Origin: Brevibacillus brevis NBRC 100599
Lineage (GTDB): Bacteria; Bacillota; Bacilli; Brevibacillales; Brevibacillaceae
Direction: 5' to 3'
Length of the DNA stretch: 64,000 nucleotides
Assembly: GCF_000010165.1 (NCBI RefSeq)
Contig: NC_012491.1
Coordinates: 4,471,501-4,535,500 of the forward strand
The translations under genes and the position numbers were made by a program. Under the pieces are notes generated by a model. That model saw only the letters and a list, made by a program, of their open reading frames with translations. It was not told the DNA's origin and did no database searches. Each line of letters starts with the position of its first letter. Positions within the stretch are counted from its first letter, which is position 1. Below, piece by piece: positions 33,064 through 42,671 of the stretch.

Positions 33064-34039
33064 GAGCGACACCATAATAGCTGACGTACCAGTCTACAAA
33101 GCGGGATATTCCCACATCGACTGGTGTTTTTGGGCGAAAGCCTGTCGCCTCATACAGAGCTTCTACTGATGCATAGGTAGCAGGAACATCCCCCGGCTGG
33201 ATGGGCAAATAGTCGCGAACAGCCTTTTTCCCCAGCTTCTCTTCCAAGATCGAGAGAAACGTAAGTAAATCGATCGGCTGGTGATTCCCGATGTTGAAAA
33301 CCTCATGCGGCGCCTTATCCCCTTCCCTTTGGGGGATTCGATTCATCAGTCGCAGCATCCCTTCGACGATATCGTCCACATACGTAAAGTCCCTTGTCAT
33401 GTTGCCGTAGTTGAAGATACGGACAGGCTCTCCCGACAAAATCGCCTTGGTAAACGTATAGAGCGCCATATCGGGTCGGCCCCACGGCCCATATACCGTA
33501 AAGAAGCGCAGTCCCGTCGCAGGCAAGCCGTATAAATGACTATAGGTATAGGCCATCAGTTCATTGGCTTTTTTCGTTGCTGCGTACAAGCTGACCGGCT
33601 CATCTACGGGATCGTACTCCGCAAAGGGTAGCTTTGTATTCCCTCCGTAGACGGAGCTAGAGGATGCGTAGAGCAAATGCTTGACCCTCGACCGTCGGCA
33701 TCCTTCCAAAATGTTTAGAAACCCGGTGATATTGGAAGTCGTATAGGCATGAGGATTTTCCAGACTGTACCTGACGCCCGCCTGAGCGGCCAAGTGAATG
33801 ACAGTCTCCGGCTCCATTTCTCGGAACAACTCGTCCATCTTGCTCTGATCTGCAATATCCGCTTTGACAAAACGAAATAATGGATACGCTTGGAGGATTT
33901 CCAGTCGGTTGCTCTTCAAGACCGGGTCGTAATACTCATTGCAATTATCTACCCCCCACACCGTCTGTCCTTGTTCCAAAAGCCGTCGTGCTACATGAAA
34001 ACCGATAAATCCAGCTGCACCTGTCACCAAAATCGACAT
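33056..34039 (-). CDS. UDP-uronate 4-epimerase (SDR family, CapI/LpsL type)
   Basis: A 327-residue extended SDR. The NAD motif SILVTGAAGFIGFHVARRLL is at the start, and VDNCNEYYDPVLKSNRL near residue 35 is typical of UDP-glucuronate 4-epimerases. The active site has YASSSSVYGG (Ser/Thr) and SLYAATKKANE (Y-xxx-K, about residue 150), with RFFTVYGPWGRPDMA for substrate binding. It probably interconverts gluco- and galacto-configured UDP-uronates made by the next enzyme, giving GalA- or GalNAcA-type units and an acidic polymer. It is the first gene of the operon. ATG 34039 has AGAGGTGG 5 nt upstream. I see no strong sigma-A promoter in the 190-bp divergent gap ahead of it. Confidence 0.93.
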   Translation of the reverse strand: MSILVTGAAGFIGFHVARRLLEQGQTVWGVDNCNEYYDPVLKSNRLEILQAYPLFRFVKADIADQSKMDELFREMEPETVIHLAAQAGVRYSLENPHAYTTSNITGFLNILEGCRRSRVKHLLYASSSSVYGGNTKLPFAEYDPVDEPVSLYAATKKANELMAYTYSHLYGLPATGLRFFTVYGPWGRPDMALYTFTKAILSGEPVRIFNYGNMTRDFTYVDDIVEGMLRLMNRIPQREGDKAPHEVFNIGNHQPIDLLTFLSILEEKLGKKAVRDYLPIQPGDVPATYASVEALYEATGFRPKTPVDVGISRFVDWYVSYYGVAHA

Positions 34040-34231
34040 ACTATCCACCTCTTTGCTTATTCATACGGAGGTTCTAGGACAAATATGCCAGTCGTGGCCC
34101 AAAGTTTATGGAACACATTTTTATGGAGCCCATGCCCTTTTTACTAAATGGTTGTCAACTTTTGAGAAATGGTTGAATGAAATGAAAAGAAGACAATCTT
34201 GTCTACCCATTTTTTGGAGGGGAATGCTTTT

Positions 34232-35770
34232 ATGTGGATTGATGTAAAAACGTACGGAGCAAAGGGGGATGGGGTGACCGACGATACCCAAGCAATCCAG
34301 ACTGCATTAACTGCTGCTCTGAACCTGCAAATTCCATTGTTTTTCCCTGCTGGCACCTATATCATTGAGCCAAACAGATTGGAGGTTATCCTAGGAGCAG
34401 GAAAAAGCCTAGTGATGCAGGGAATCGGTCCTTTTTCCGTAATAAAAAGGAAAGCGAATTCAACTGCCGCAGATTGGCGCTGGCTGTTCTCGATTACGTC
34501 CGCGGGTGGGGATGCTGATTCTTTTGTGGTCGCCAACCTGAAGATCGATTCCAATGCGAGAGCAAACCCGCTGCCACCCGACCCTTACGATTACGAGCAT
34601 AGCACCGATTTCTACATTCGTGGTGGCGGTCCTAGCAGCTATATCAATTACGTAGCGCTACAACAAGTATGGTGTACGGATGGAGTCGCCGACCATTTTT
34701 ACTTTGCCGGGGAAAAAAACTGCTATGTCCGCACTGTGCAAATTACCGATTTTTACAGCGACAACCGCAAGCGTACACGCTCAGACATTACCGTGACGGG
34801 TGGCCTAGAGCGGCTGAATGCAGCGAATGTAGCGTGTGATCGTTTTGAGGTCGAGCTCAATCAAGGGTACGACGGAGCTACACCCATGTTCGTAAACCTG
34901 ACCAATATCTCTTGCCGTCAACAGCTCGACTTGGAAGGAGATTTGTCCTCCCCAATGGTCGTGCAAGGTAGTCATCTTGTTTCGCTCGCTAGCTTCAGTC
35001 TTACTGGCATGACAGGCTGTATCAGCTCCTCGGTATTTTATACGGCACCTGAACAGAAAAATCGGGTGAACTTTATGAAAAACATGACGTTCAGCAATTG
35101 TCGCTGGGTATTGCATACGACCACGCAAGGAAGCACCAAGACAGTTGGTACCGGTCTCACCGTGGATTATTCAGATGTAGGACTTGTATTTGATGGCTGT
35201 AGCTTCGAGGCCAATGATACAGCGACTTCCATCGGCGGCTACGCCTTGAGTTTGGAGCCATGGGAAGTGCTCGCCGAGAGACAAGTTACTGTCAGAAACT
35301 GTTCGTTTGACCCTCGACTGACCCAAAACATCTCTTTGAACCGCTGCGGAAATGTCTCCCTCATAAACAACCGTTACTCCGGGTCCGATCACGCCATCAT
35401 GCTCTACGGCACCGGAACGTACCCATTGGTAGTCACCGTGGATGGTGGCGACTTCAGCCAGGTTACTGGAAAAATGTTTTATCACAAGTCTTCGGATAAA
35501 ATAACCCTCTCCATGAAAAACCTCCCTGTTCCTGTTTCCCTCACAAGCGGCTACAAATCCGAAAACTCTTCCTTTACCCCAATTGTTTCCATCAACGAAC
35601 GTGTTGTGTATGTCGCAACAGCCCCCAGCGCCTCCGTCAAATATGGCGGTATCAAAGGCGATACTCTGCGCTTGATCACTCCTGTAAACAATCAACCCTG
35701 TGAATGGATTGCGACTACGACAAATAAGACAGCCTGCACCTGGTTAGTAACCAAAACGGCCAAAAGCTAA
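34232..35770 (+). CDS. Pectate-lyase-3-type beta-helix protein without signal peptide
   Basis: A 512-residue protein with the N-terminal WIDVKTYGAKGDGVTDDTQAIQ and FFPAGTYIIEP signature of Pectate_lyase_3/GH28-like right-handed beta helices, as also seen in phage tailspikes. The middle is repeated short beta turns (VVANLKIDSN, VRTVQITDFYSDN, MTFSNCRW, VRNCSFDP), and the last 80 residues form a separate beta-type end. No signal peptide or membrane segment is present. ATG 34232 has GGAGGGG 9 nt upstream; the in-frame TTG 34199 does not. It is divergent from the exopolysaccharide operon, so it may cut or bind that polymer. How it would leave the cell is unclear. Catalytic residues cannot be assigned. 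Confidence 0.8.
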   Translation: MWIDVKTYGAKGDGVTDDTQAIQTALTAALNLQIPLFFPAGTYIIEPNRLEVILGAGKSLVMQGIGPFSVIKRKANSTAADWRWLFSITSAGGDADSFVVANLKIDSNARANPLPPDPYDYEHSTDFYIRGGGPSSYINYVALQQVWCTDGVADHFYFAGEKNCYVRTVQITDFYSDNRKRTRSDITVTGGLERLNAANVACDRFEVELNQGYDGATPMFVNLTNISCRQQLDLEGDLSSPMVVQGSHLVSLASFSLTGMTGCISSSVFYTAPEQKNRVNFMKNMTFSNCRWVLHTTTQGSTKTVGTGLTVDYSDVGLVFDGCSFEANDTATSIGGYALSLEPWEVLAERQVTVRNCSFDPRLTQNISLNRCGNVSLINNRYSGSDHAIMLYGTGTYPLVVTVDGGDFSQVTGKMFYHKSSDKITLSMKNLPVPVSLTSGYKSENSSFTPIVSINERVVYVATAPSASVKYGGIKGDTLRLITPVNNQPCEWIATTTNKTACTWLVTKTAKS

Positions 35771-35780
35771 GGGGAATGAA

Positions 35781-35825
35781 AAACATCCATCTGACCCCTC
35801 GTTGTGGGATAGATGGATGTTTGTT
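35781..35825. terminator. Bidirectional intrinsic terminator
   Basis: AAACATCCATCT (35781-35792) and AGATGGATGTTT (35811-35822) are perfectly complementary over 12 bp. The hairpin lies between two convergent genes and can serve both. Confidence 0.88.
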
Positions 35826-35826
35826 A

Positions 35827-36228
35827 TTAGGCAATACGCTCCAAATCCGGATTGTACCGTTTCACATAGGTATAAATTTCTTCCCCAAGCAATTGCGTTC
35901 TTACTAGCCCATCTGCCTGCTCACTCAAATGCTGGGTGAGTTGATTGGTTCCATTTTCGATGCGTCTTTTGGCAGCCTCAGGCAGTGTCAATACATGCGG
36001 TACGAGCAATTGCAGGTACCAAACGCCCTTGTCTTCCTCAGAGACATCGATCTCCAGTTCCATGTCCGGACTGTCGAAATCGTACAGCTGGTTAAAGAGC
36101 GACTCCCTTTTTTCCAGCGTCAATGCGGTAATGTCGATTTTCTCCACGCTCAAATAATACTCTTCATTGAACAAGACAACTTTGTCGTCAATTTCCTGAA
36201 ACTTTTTCGCCAGCGGATTCATCGTCAT
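35827..36228 (-). CDS. Conserved-looking protein of unknown function
   Basis: A soluble acidic protein of about 133 residues beginning MTMNPLAKKFQEIDDKV, with ELEIDVSEEDKGVWYLQLLVPHVL in the middle and a helical C-terminus (LGEEIYTYVKRYNPDLERIA). I recognise no family or motif. AAAGGA lies 3 nt before ATG 36228 and 9 nt before ATG 36222, so 36222 may be the true start. It is transcribed alone, ends at a bidirectional terminator, and lies about 100 nt downstream of the sftA terminator on the same strand. No function can be proposed. Confidence 0.65.
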   Translation of the reverse strand: MTMNPLAKKFQEIDDKVVLFNEEYYLSVEKIDITALTLEKRESLFNQLYDFDSPDMELEIDVSEEDKGVWYLQLLVPHVLTLPEAAKRRIENGTNQLTQHLSEQADGLVRTQLLGEEIYTYVKRYNPDLERIA

Positions 36229-36297
36229 CGTTCCTTTCCATTTCACATCTATTTTATAGCATACTACCTTACTGAATATTTAGGCAACTCGTCCGTA

Positions 36298-36327
36298 TAG
36301 AAAGGGCCTTGCTCCATGCAAGACCCT
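36298..36327 (-). terminator. Intrinsic terminator of sftA
   Basis: On the minus strand AGGGTCTTGC pairs with GCAAGGCCCT (one mismatch) around a 5-nt loop, followed by TTCTAT. It lies just after the sftA stop codon. Confidence 0.65.
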
Positions 36328-36333
36328 CGTATT

Positions 36334-39300
36334 TTACAGGAGAGTCGATCCCTCCACTACGGCTTGGGCGTCCTCCTTGGAAATAAGGACGGCGCGAGCC
36401 TTACCGCCGCTTTGTCCTGCGACGTACCCATCTGCCTCCATCATTTCGATGAGACGGGCAGCACGGTTATATCCGACGCGGAAACGGCGTTGCAATCCAG
36501 ATGCAGAAGCTTGGCCCTGCTCAGCCACGAACACAAGGGCTTCCTGATACAACGGATCATCTCCGCTGTCAAACGATGCAACCTGCTGCTCCAAATCTTC
36601 TTTGCTGAAAATGTACGCAGGCTTTCTTTGCTTTTTGATCATCTGCGTGATTCGCTCGATCTCGTCATCCGAGACGAAGTTCCCTTGCAGACGAACCGGA
36701 GTCGTACCGCTCTCAAGAAACAGCATGTCCCCTCTACCCAACAGTCGTTCTGCCCCAGATTGATCGAGAATCGTACGCGAATCAACTTGGGAGAACACGG
36801 CGAAAGCAAGACGAGTCGGTACGTTTGCCTTGATGTTTCCGGTAATGACATCCACGGATGGGCGCTGTGTCGCCAAAAGCAAATGAATACCGCAAGCACG
36901 TGCCTTCTGAGCGATCCGGATAATGCAATCCTCCACATCCTGCGGCGAAACCATCATCAGGTCAGCCAACTCATCGATGACGATCACGATATAAGGAAGC
37001 TGATCATCTGTCGTCTGATTGTAGCGGTCAATATCGCGAACACCCGCATCTACGAACAACGCATAGCGCTTCTCCATTTCTTCCACAGCCCACTTGAGAG
37101 ATGCCGTTGCCTGCTTGGCCTCTGTCACGACAGGCGTAACCAGATGCGGCAAATGATTATAAGGGGCGAGCTCTACCATTTTCGGGTCAATCAAGAGCAA
37201 TCGCACCTGCTCAGGAGTCGCCTTGTACAGCAGACTGACGATGATCGAGTTGATGCAGACACTTTTACCCGAGCCTGTCGAGCCGGCAATCAAACCGTGC
37301 GGCATCTTTTTAATATCCGCAATAATCGGCTCGCCGCCGATGTCCATACCAAGTGCGACTGCCAACGGAGAGGAATGCTCCTGAAACTTGTCTGAACTGA
37401 TGATCTTCTCGATTAATACAGGTTGGCTGGACATATTCGGGACTTCGATTCCGATGGCATTGCGTCCTGGAATCGGTGCCTCGATACGAATATCTTTGGC
37501 AGCTAAATTCAGCTTGATATCGTCGACCAATCCCGTAATCTTGTTCACTTTTACGCCCGGAGCCGGTTGCAACTCAAAGCGTGTCACGGATGGGCCTTTG
37601 ACAATCCCTACTACTTGAGCGCTGACATTGAAATTCACGAGCGTCTCTTCCAATAATAGCTTTTGAATTTGCGTATGCTCATCGTCGTCATCACTGACCG
37701 GTGGGCTTGGATTCAGCAGTCCCAAATCCGGCAAGGCGTATGGCGGCTGTGCGGACTCTGCTCCTTGGTCCGCTTCATTGGACGAGTCTTTTACCGGAGC
37801 TGACGCAGGCTGCATCGACTTGGATGCCTGAGACAGGTTCACGGACTGTGTAGCGGATGAAGCAGGGACTGGTACGGTGGTTTCAGGTACAGTTTCAGGT
37901 ACGGTTTCAGCAACTGGTTCTTCAATAGGTTCCACAACGGATTCCACAATTGGTTGAGCAATAGATTCAGGCTCACTTGGTTCTGCTGGTTCTACGTGCT
38001 CAGGCGACTCTTCGGAACCTGAACCCACTCCTATTGAACTGAGCTCCTGTGGTGAATCTATTTCTGCTCTCTCTAGCAAACGGCTGATAGCAGATGCATA
38101 GGCAGGCTCTTCGACATCATCGCTCTCTAGCTCCGTATCGACTGCTTGATTCTCCTCCCCCACGGAAGGAGGCTGCACGGTATCGCCATCATTCTCGCTC
38201 TCCACCTGCACAACCCCACTAAATGTAGGAATCAGTCTATGCTCGGCTTCCTCATCGGCTAGTCGCTCTTCCATCGTTTGAGACTCCAATACCTCTTCTT
38301 CCGCATCCACGCTCGCCATTGGTTCTACGAGTTCGCTCACTTCTATTTGTACCTCTTCTTCCTGATGCACTTCAGCCACCGTCTCTTCGGCTTTTGGCTC
38401 GAGTGCATCAGAATCTTGCAGATCCGTAGCTAGCAACCCCATATCCACCAGCGTTTTTTCTTCTATTTCTTCTACTACTGTCTCTTCCACTTGTTCGGAA
38501 GCAGCAACCTCTCGTTCTGAATCAAGAGCTTCTGCCACGACAGTCTTTGCAACAGTATTTTCTTCTTCGTTATGTACAGAATCATTCGCAACAACAACAT
38601 ACTGCGGTTCATTTTGCTCAAAAGAAGCAGACTCTTGCTCCTCCGGAAAATATCGCTCGCTGATCTCTTGTTCCCACTGCTTCATCTGCTGCAAATGCTC
38701 TTCTTGCTCCTGACGCGGATAAATGATTCCCGCAGTCGTATGAATCCGATGCTCTGCCTCACGCGTCGCCGGGGTTATTTTCCCATAAACAGGAGAAACG
38801 ATTTCAGACGGCTGGTAGGCACGCTTTTCTTCTGTAGAAAAAACGGGTCTCGTTACTTTTTCCACTTCTTTTTGCGGCGCACGGTTTGGACGCTGCGGTA
38901 TCTCGATGTTGTTTTTAACAAGCTCAGGCTTCTTTTTCTCGAAAACGGGCTCTATCTTTGCTTCCAATCCGCGATCATTTACTGGTCGCATCGTTTCACG
39001 CTTGGGTTCGAATCGCTCACGAGGTGCCTGCTGGCGACTGCGATCATTCGATTCGGCAGGATTCTCGCTACGATTGCGCTTCTTCTCCAAATAGTCATCC
39101 GGGACGACTGGAAAACGAAATTGACGCTCTCTTCTTTGACGCACATTGTCTTCTATATCTCGAGTGTCTACCCGTTCTTTTGGGTATATGCTTTTTGTTC
39201 TCGCTTGAGGCTGAGGCTGACGGGGAACAGGATTATCTGCTTGGTTACCGCTACCTGCTGGACGGCCTTCTTCCTCTATCTCTTCTTCTCTTTCTCCCTG

Positions 39301-39336
39301 AAAAAAGTTCATCAGCTTTTGAAGCCACGACCACAT
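36334..39336 (-). CDS. sftA: Soluble DNA translocase of the FtsK/SpoIIIE family
   Basis: A 1000-residue ATPase that pumps DNA away from the closing septum. It begins MWSWLQKLMNFFQGE and has no membrane segments, which separates SftA from SpoIIIE/FtsK. Residues about 20-600 are a long, acidic, Glu/Pro/Val-rich linker with repeated VPET-type units. The motor (about 600-930) has VKVNKITGLVDDIKLNLA, Walker A AGSTGSGKSVCIN, Walker B PYIVIVIDELADLMMV, and ATQRPSVDVITGNIKANVPTR. The C-terminal gamma winged helix (about 935-1000: SASGLQRRFRVGYNRAARLIEMME) reads orienting sequences. ATG 39336 has AAAGGG 9 nt upstream; an open frame to 39612 overlaps the divergent promoter region and is not used. Confidence 0.93.
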   Translation of the reverse strand: MWSWLQKLMNFFQGEREEEIEEEGRPAGSGNQADNPVPRQPQPQARTKSIYPKERVDTRDIEDNVRQRRERQFRFPVVPDDYLEKKRNRSENPAESNDRSRQQAPRERFEPKRETMRPVNDRGLEAKIEPVFEKKKPELVKNNIEIPQRPNRAPQKEVEKVTRPVFSTEEKRAYQPSEIVSPVYGKITPATREAEHRIHTTAGIIYPRQEQEEHLQQMKQWEQEISERYFPEEQESASFEQNEPQYVVVANDSVHNEEENTVAKTVVAEALDSEREVAASEQVEETVVEEIEEKTLVDMGLLATDLQDSDALEPKAEETVAEVHQEEEVQIEVSELVEPMASVDAEEEVLESQTMEERLADEEAEHRLIPTFSGVVQVESENDGDTVQPPSVGEENQAVDTELESDDVEEPAYASAISRLLERAEIDSPQELSSIGVGSGSEESPEHVEPAEPSEPESIAQPIVESVVEPIEEPVAETVPETVPETTVPVPASSATQSVNLSQASKSMQPASAPVKDSSNEADQGAESAQPPYALPDLGLLNPSPPVSDDDDEHTQIQKLLLEETLVNFNVSAQVVGIVKGPSVTRFELQPAPGVKVNKITGLVDDIKLNLAAKDIRIEAPIPGRNAIGIEVPNMSSQPVLIEKIISSDKFQEHSSPLAVALGMDIGGEPIIADIKKMPHGLIAGSTGSGKSVCINSIIVSLLYKATPEQVRLLLIDPKMVELAPYNHLPHLVTPVVTEAKQATASLKWAVEEMEKRYALFVDAGVRDIDRYNQTTDDQLPYIVIVIDELADLMMVSPQDVEDCIIRIAQKARACGIHLLLATQRPSVDVITGNIKANVPTRLAFAVFSQVDSRTILDQSGAERLLGRGDMLFLESGTTPVRLQGNFVSDDEIERITQMIKKQRKPAYIFSKEDLEQQVASFDSGDDPLYQEALVFVAEQGQASASGLQRRFRVGYNRAARLIEMMEADGYVAGQSGGKARAVLISKEDAQAVVEGSTLL

Positions 39337-39505
39337 GTTGCAACGCCCTTTCTTCACTAACCATCTTTTCCCCTTCATTTTACCATGAAAGTGGGACAGA
39401 ATTAGCCGGATTGTGATTTTTTTCCGTTTTTGCGAAACCTTTTCTCTATTTGTGCGTAGAACAAAGGGGGAATAAAAAATAATATACATAGGGGAGGAAC
39501 ACATC

Positions 39506-40780
39506 ATGTGGAAAAAAGGTAGCGCTCTTCTGGTAGCAGGTACGGTACTGCTCACCGGTTGTGCAGGCGAGGCATCCCTGGTGCGTGATTCTATCGTAGC
39601 GACAATTGACAAGCCAAACTATGATTTTGAAGGCTCCTTGAAGCTGACAGGCGACGTTGAGAAATTGCCTGAAGCATTCGGAGAACCGGCTGACAAAGAA
39701 GGGAAAGCGTTGTTGTCTGCTTTGAAAGCAGGCGTAACAGTAAAAGGCTCCCAGCTGGATATGGACACAGTGAAGTTTGAAGTAGAAGTAAAAGACGACA
39801 AGCTCCTGCGCGACAACAAGCTCTGGACAGGTGACAAAAAAGCATCCGTAGAAACAATCGTTGACGAAGATAAAGTCTACGTGAAGTCTCCACTGGACAG
39901 CAAGTACTTGGTACTCGATTCGAACGTATCCAATCCTTTCATGGCTGAGTTTGGCGGCTCCGATGCTGCTAACGCTGCGAAGCTGAAAGAATACCAAGAC
40001 AAAATGAACGACCTTACTTTCAACTTTGTGAAAAAGTATGTAAGTAAATATGGCTACACATTGGCAGACGCAAAGAACCATGGCAAACAATCCGTTACAT
40101 TGCCAAACGGTGATAAAGTAGAAGCAACTCATGTAACTGTAAAAATCGACGCAAAAGAATTGGTAAAAATGTTCTTCTTCACAGCTAACGATGCAGTAGC
40201 TAGCAAAGAAGTAAAAGATTTTGCGATCGATATGATGGTACTGACCACTTCCATGACAGAAGATCTGTATCCGGAAATGGGCAAGAAAACCACAGAAGCT
40301 GAAAAGCGTGCAAATGCAGAAGCAATGGTAAACGAAGGCATGGCTGAAGCGAAAAAATGGCTGGATGAAACAGGTAAAGCATACACACCTGAAAAAATCG
40401 TAGAAGAAATGAAAAAAGAAGGCTTCCACAAGCTCGCTTGGAACCTCGACTTCTACATCGACAGCAACAAAATGCCTGTAAAACAAACAAGCGATCTAAG
40501 CGTAACTTTCCAAGCGCCAGAAATGAAGCAACCTGTAACAATTGGTCTGTCTGCTGATCAATATGCATACAACTTCGGAAAAGCAACCAAGTTCAGTGCG
40601 CCAGCAAAAGATGCTAGTCTGACTGTAGAACAACTGGTGAAAGATGAAAAAGCAATCAACAGCTTTAGCGACAAAGGCTTTGTTCGTCCAATCGCTGAAA
40701 ACATGGTTGATCAACAAAAATGGATGGAAGAATGGGCTGAGGATCTGGAAGCTGAAGAACCAGCGACCACTACGAAGTAA
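39506..40780 (+). CDS. Secreted lipoprotein of unknown function
   Basis: A 424-residue lipoprotein. The signal peptide ends in the lipobox LLTGC (Cys near residue 19), so the mature protein is lipid-anchored on the outer face of the membrane. The rest is Lys- and Glu-rich alternating beta and helix with no cysteines, including LKLTGDVEKLPEAF, VKFEVEVKDDKLL, WTGDKKASVETIVDEDKVYVKSP and WNLDFYIDSNKMPV. The pattern of beta strands and 'YVKSP...YLVLD' resembles LppX/LolA-like lipid-binding or DUF-type lipoproteins, but I cannot assign a family. It has GGGGAGGAA before the ATG and its own terminator, and is divergent from sftA. The 170-bp gap between them holds A/T-rich sequence with no promoter I can fix with confidence. 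Confidence 0.85.
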   Translation: MWKKGSALLVAGTVLLTGCAGEASLVRDSIVATIDKPNYDFEGSLKLTGDVEKLPEAFGEPADKEGKALLSALKAGVTVKGSQLDMDTVKFEVEVKDDKLLRDNKLWTGDKKASVETIVDEDKVYVKSPLDSKYLVLDSNVSNPFMAEFGGSDAANAAKLKEYQDKMNDLTFNFVKKYVSKYGYTLADAKNHGKQSVTLPNGDKVEATHVTVKIDAKELVKMFFFTANDAVASKEVKDFAIDMMVLTTSMTEDLYPEMGKKTTEAEKRANAEAMVNEGMAEAKKWLDETGKAYTPEKIVEEMKKEGFHKLAWNLDFYIDSNKMPVKQTSDLSVTFQAPEMKQPVTIGLSADQYAYNFGKATKFSAPAKDASLTVEQLVKDEKAINSFSDKGFVRPIAENMVDQQKWMEEWAEDLEAEEPATTTK

Positions 40781-40796
40781 TATTTTTCCTCACGAA

Positions 40797-40832
40797 GAAA
40801 AGCACGGCGCCTCTCGCGTCGTGCTTTTTTTT
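40797..40832 (+). terminator. Intrinsic terminator after lipoprotein gene
   Basis: AAAGCACG pairs with CGTGCTTT, with additional GC pairs inside, followed by a run of eight T. It lies between convergent genes (lipoprotein and cysC); on the minus strand a weaker A/T-rich tail follows. Confidence 0.88.
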
Positions 40833-40846
40833 ACCTATCCATAGAA

Positions 40847-41452
40847 CTAGAGAATCTTGAGCTCTTCCAGGTATGTAAGGACCATCTGGACAGATTCTTC
40901 AATCGTCTGCTTGTCGCTCTCAATGACCAACTCCGCTCGAAGAGGCTCTTCATACGGTGCTGAAATCCCCGTAAACTGACCAATCTCTCCACTTCTCGCT
41001 TTTCGGTATAGTCCCTTCACATCCCGGCGCTCACACTCATCCAATGAACACTTTACATATACCTCGATGAATTCTCCCGCCTCTACCAGATTACGCGCAA
41101 GCTCCCGGTCTTCCCGATACGGAGAGATAAACGCGGTCAAGGTAATCACGCCTGCGTCCACGAATAGCTTCGCGACTTCGCCAATTCGGCGAATATTTTC
41201 TTGTCTGTCCTCTGCCCCAAACCCCAATCCGCGATTTAAGCCGTGGCGTATATTGTCACCATCCAGCACGTAACTGGCTAGCCCTCTTTGATGCAGTTCG
41301 TGTTCGACTGCATTGGCCAACGACGATTTGCCAGCACCAGACAGCCCCGTAAACCATAAGACACAGCTTTTGTGGCCTGCACGCTTCTGACGGTCTTGTT
41401 TGGTTATCGTCGTCGGATGCCATACGATATTCGCGGTGCCCTCTCTACTCAT
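40847..41452 (-). CDS. cysC: Adenylylsulfate kinase
   Basis: A 201-residue cytoplasmic kinase that phosphorylates APS to PAPS. Walker A is [16 protein letters not shown] (about residue 30). The APS pocket is seen in [37 protein letters not shown] and [13 protein letters not shown], and [21 protein letters not shown] is typical. The start at 41452 has AGGAG 7 nt upstream; TTG 41473 is an in-frame extension containing that site. It is last in the sulfate operon. Since cysH here is of the APS-reductase type, cysC may serve PAPS-dependent sulfation or a side route; that is inference. Confidence 0.95.
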   Translation of the reverse strand: MSREGTANIVWHPTTITKQDRQKRAGHKSCVLWFTGLSGAGKSSLANAVEHELHQRGLASYVLDGDNIRHGLNRGLGFGAEDRQENIRRIGEVAKLFVDAGVITLTAFISPYREDRELARNLVEAGEFIEVYVKCSLDECERRDVKGLYRKARSGEIGQFTGISAPYEEPLRAELVIESDKQTIEESVQMVLTYLEELKIL

Positions 41453-41491
41453 CGTCTCTCTCCTCTCTATCAACCGCTTTCTTCTCGCCGA

Positions 41492-42631
41492 TTAAACGGA
41501 CACAGGTCGCAGCCCTTCGATCAATACCCGCGCAACCTCAGGACGGCTAAATTCAGGTGGTGGAGCCTCTCCGCGCGACAGCATTTCCCTCACCTTCGTC
41601 CCGGACAGTGCGACATGATGCTCGCTATCATGCGGACACGTTTTGGTAGAGGCCATGTTTCCGCAGCTCTTGCAATAAAAGCTGTTCTCGAAAAATAATG
41701 GCGTAATCCCTAGCTCCTCCGGCTGGAATTGGCGGAAAATATGCTGGGCATCGTACGTCCCGTAGTAGTTGCCAACACCAGCGTGGTCCCGACCTACAAT
41801 AAAATGTGTGCAGCCGTAATTTTTCCTCACCAAAGCATGAAAAATCGCTTCCCGTGGTCCCGCATAACGCATGGCAGCCGGGAAAACAGCCAACTCTACC
41901 CGGGTAGCCGGATAGTATTTTTCCAGCAATACCTGATAGCTGTTCATCCGCACATCAGCAGGGATGTCATCTGCCTTCGTTTCGCCCACAAGAGGATTCA
42001 AAAACAGACCATCGACGATTTCGAGAGCTGACTTCTGGATGTATTCATGCGCACGGTGGACTGGGTTGCGTGTCTGAAAGCCGACAATCGTTTTCCAGCC
42101 CTTCTCGGCAAATCTTTCTCTCGTTTGTGCCGGATCGAAGTGATAGCTGGCAAAACGCCCTTTTTCGGTGCGCTTTACCAGCGTAATCGGGCCAGCCAAA
42201 TAAACAGCGGGACGCTCCAGCAGCTTTTTCACTCCGGGATGATTCGTATCGTCGGTACCATAGACGAGCCGGGCTTCTCGCTCCTTGTCAGGTGAATAAA
42301 TATCAGTGATTTCAAGAATGCCGTAGACTAAGCCTTGATGGCTCAATCGCACCTTGTCTTTGATCTGCAAGGCTCCTGCGACAGTGGTCGAGACCGGAAG
42401 TGTAATTGGAATGCTCCAAACGGTACCATCTGCCAGCCGCATCTGCTCAACGACGGATATATAATCCTCCCGATTCAAAAATCCGGTAAGCGGACTATAG
42501 CCCCCAATTCCGATTAACTCCAGATCTGCGAGTGCAAATGCATCTATCTCCACTTCATGCGTAGTCACCGACAGGTCTGCCTGTGGATCAAAACGGTTTA
42601 CCAGCTCTCCCCCGTGAGGTTTCCCACTCAT
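41492..42631 (-). CDS. sat: Sulfate adenylyltransferase
   Basis: A 379-residue single-chain ATP sulfurylase that makes APS and pyrophosphate from ATP and sulfate. [24 protein letters not shown] (about residue 33), [18 protein letters not shown] (nucleotide-binding QTRNPxHRAHE, about 183-193) and [17 protein letters not shown] (about 275) are the family motifs. The C-terminal [16 protein letters not shown] carries four Cys/His that could bind zinc. A GGAGGGG site precedes the ATG. It follows cysH by 40 nt and precedes cysC by 39 nt in one operon. Confidence 0.96.
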   Translation of the reverse strand: MSGKPHGGELVNRFDPQADLSVTTHEVEIDAFALADLELIGIGGYSPLTGFLNREDYISVVEQMRLADGTVWSIPITLPVSTTVAGALQIKDKVRLSHQGLVYGILEITDIYSPDKEREARLVYGTDDTNHPGVKKLLERPAVYLAGPITLVKRTEKGRFASYHFDPAQTRERFAEKGWKTIVGFQTRNPVHRAHEYIQKSALEIVDGLFLNPLVGETKADDIPADVRMNSYQVLLEKYYPATRVELAVFPAAMRYAGPREAIFHALVRKNYGCTHFIVGRDHAGVGNYYGTYDAQHIFRQFQPEELGITPLFFENSFYCKSCGNMASTKTCPHDSEHHVALSGTKVREMLSRGEAPPPEFSRPEVARVLIEGLRPVSV

Positions 42632-42671
42632 ACAAAAGCCCCTCCTATCCTTGGTTTGTTCTTCTCTTTCG

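Noticed and set aside
34053-34231. A sigma-A promoter for the exopolysaccharide operon in the divergent gap
   Set aside because: Several A/T-rich hexamers are present, but no -35/-10 pair with 16-18 nt spacing was convincing in either direction.
36316-37395. A 359-codon plus-strand open frame
   Set aside because: It is antisense to the sftA motor domain with Walker A and gamma motifs and has no coding features of its own.
39446-40486. A 346-codon minus-strand open frame rich in Cys, Phe and Tyr
   Set aside because: It is antisense to the lipoprotein gene, which has a lipobox, ribosome site and terminator; the composition is that of a reverse-strand shadow of Lys/Glu-rich codons.
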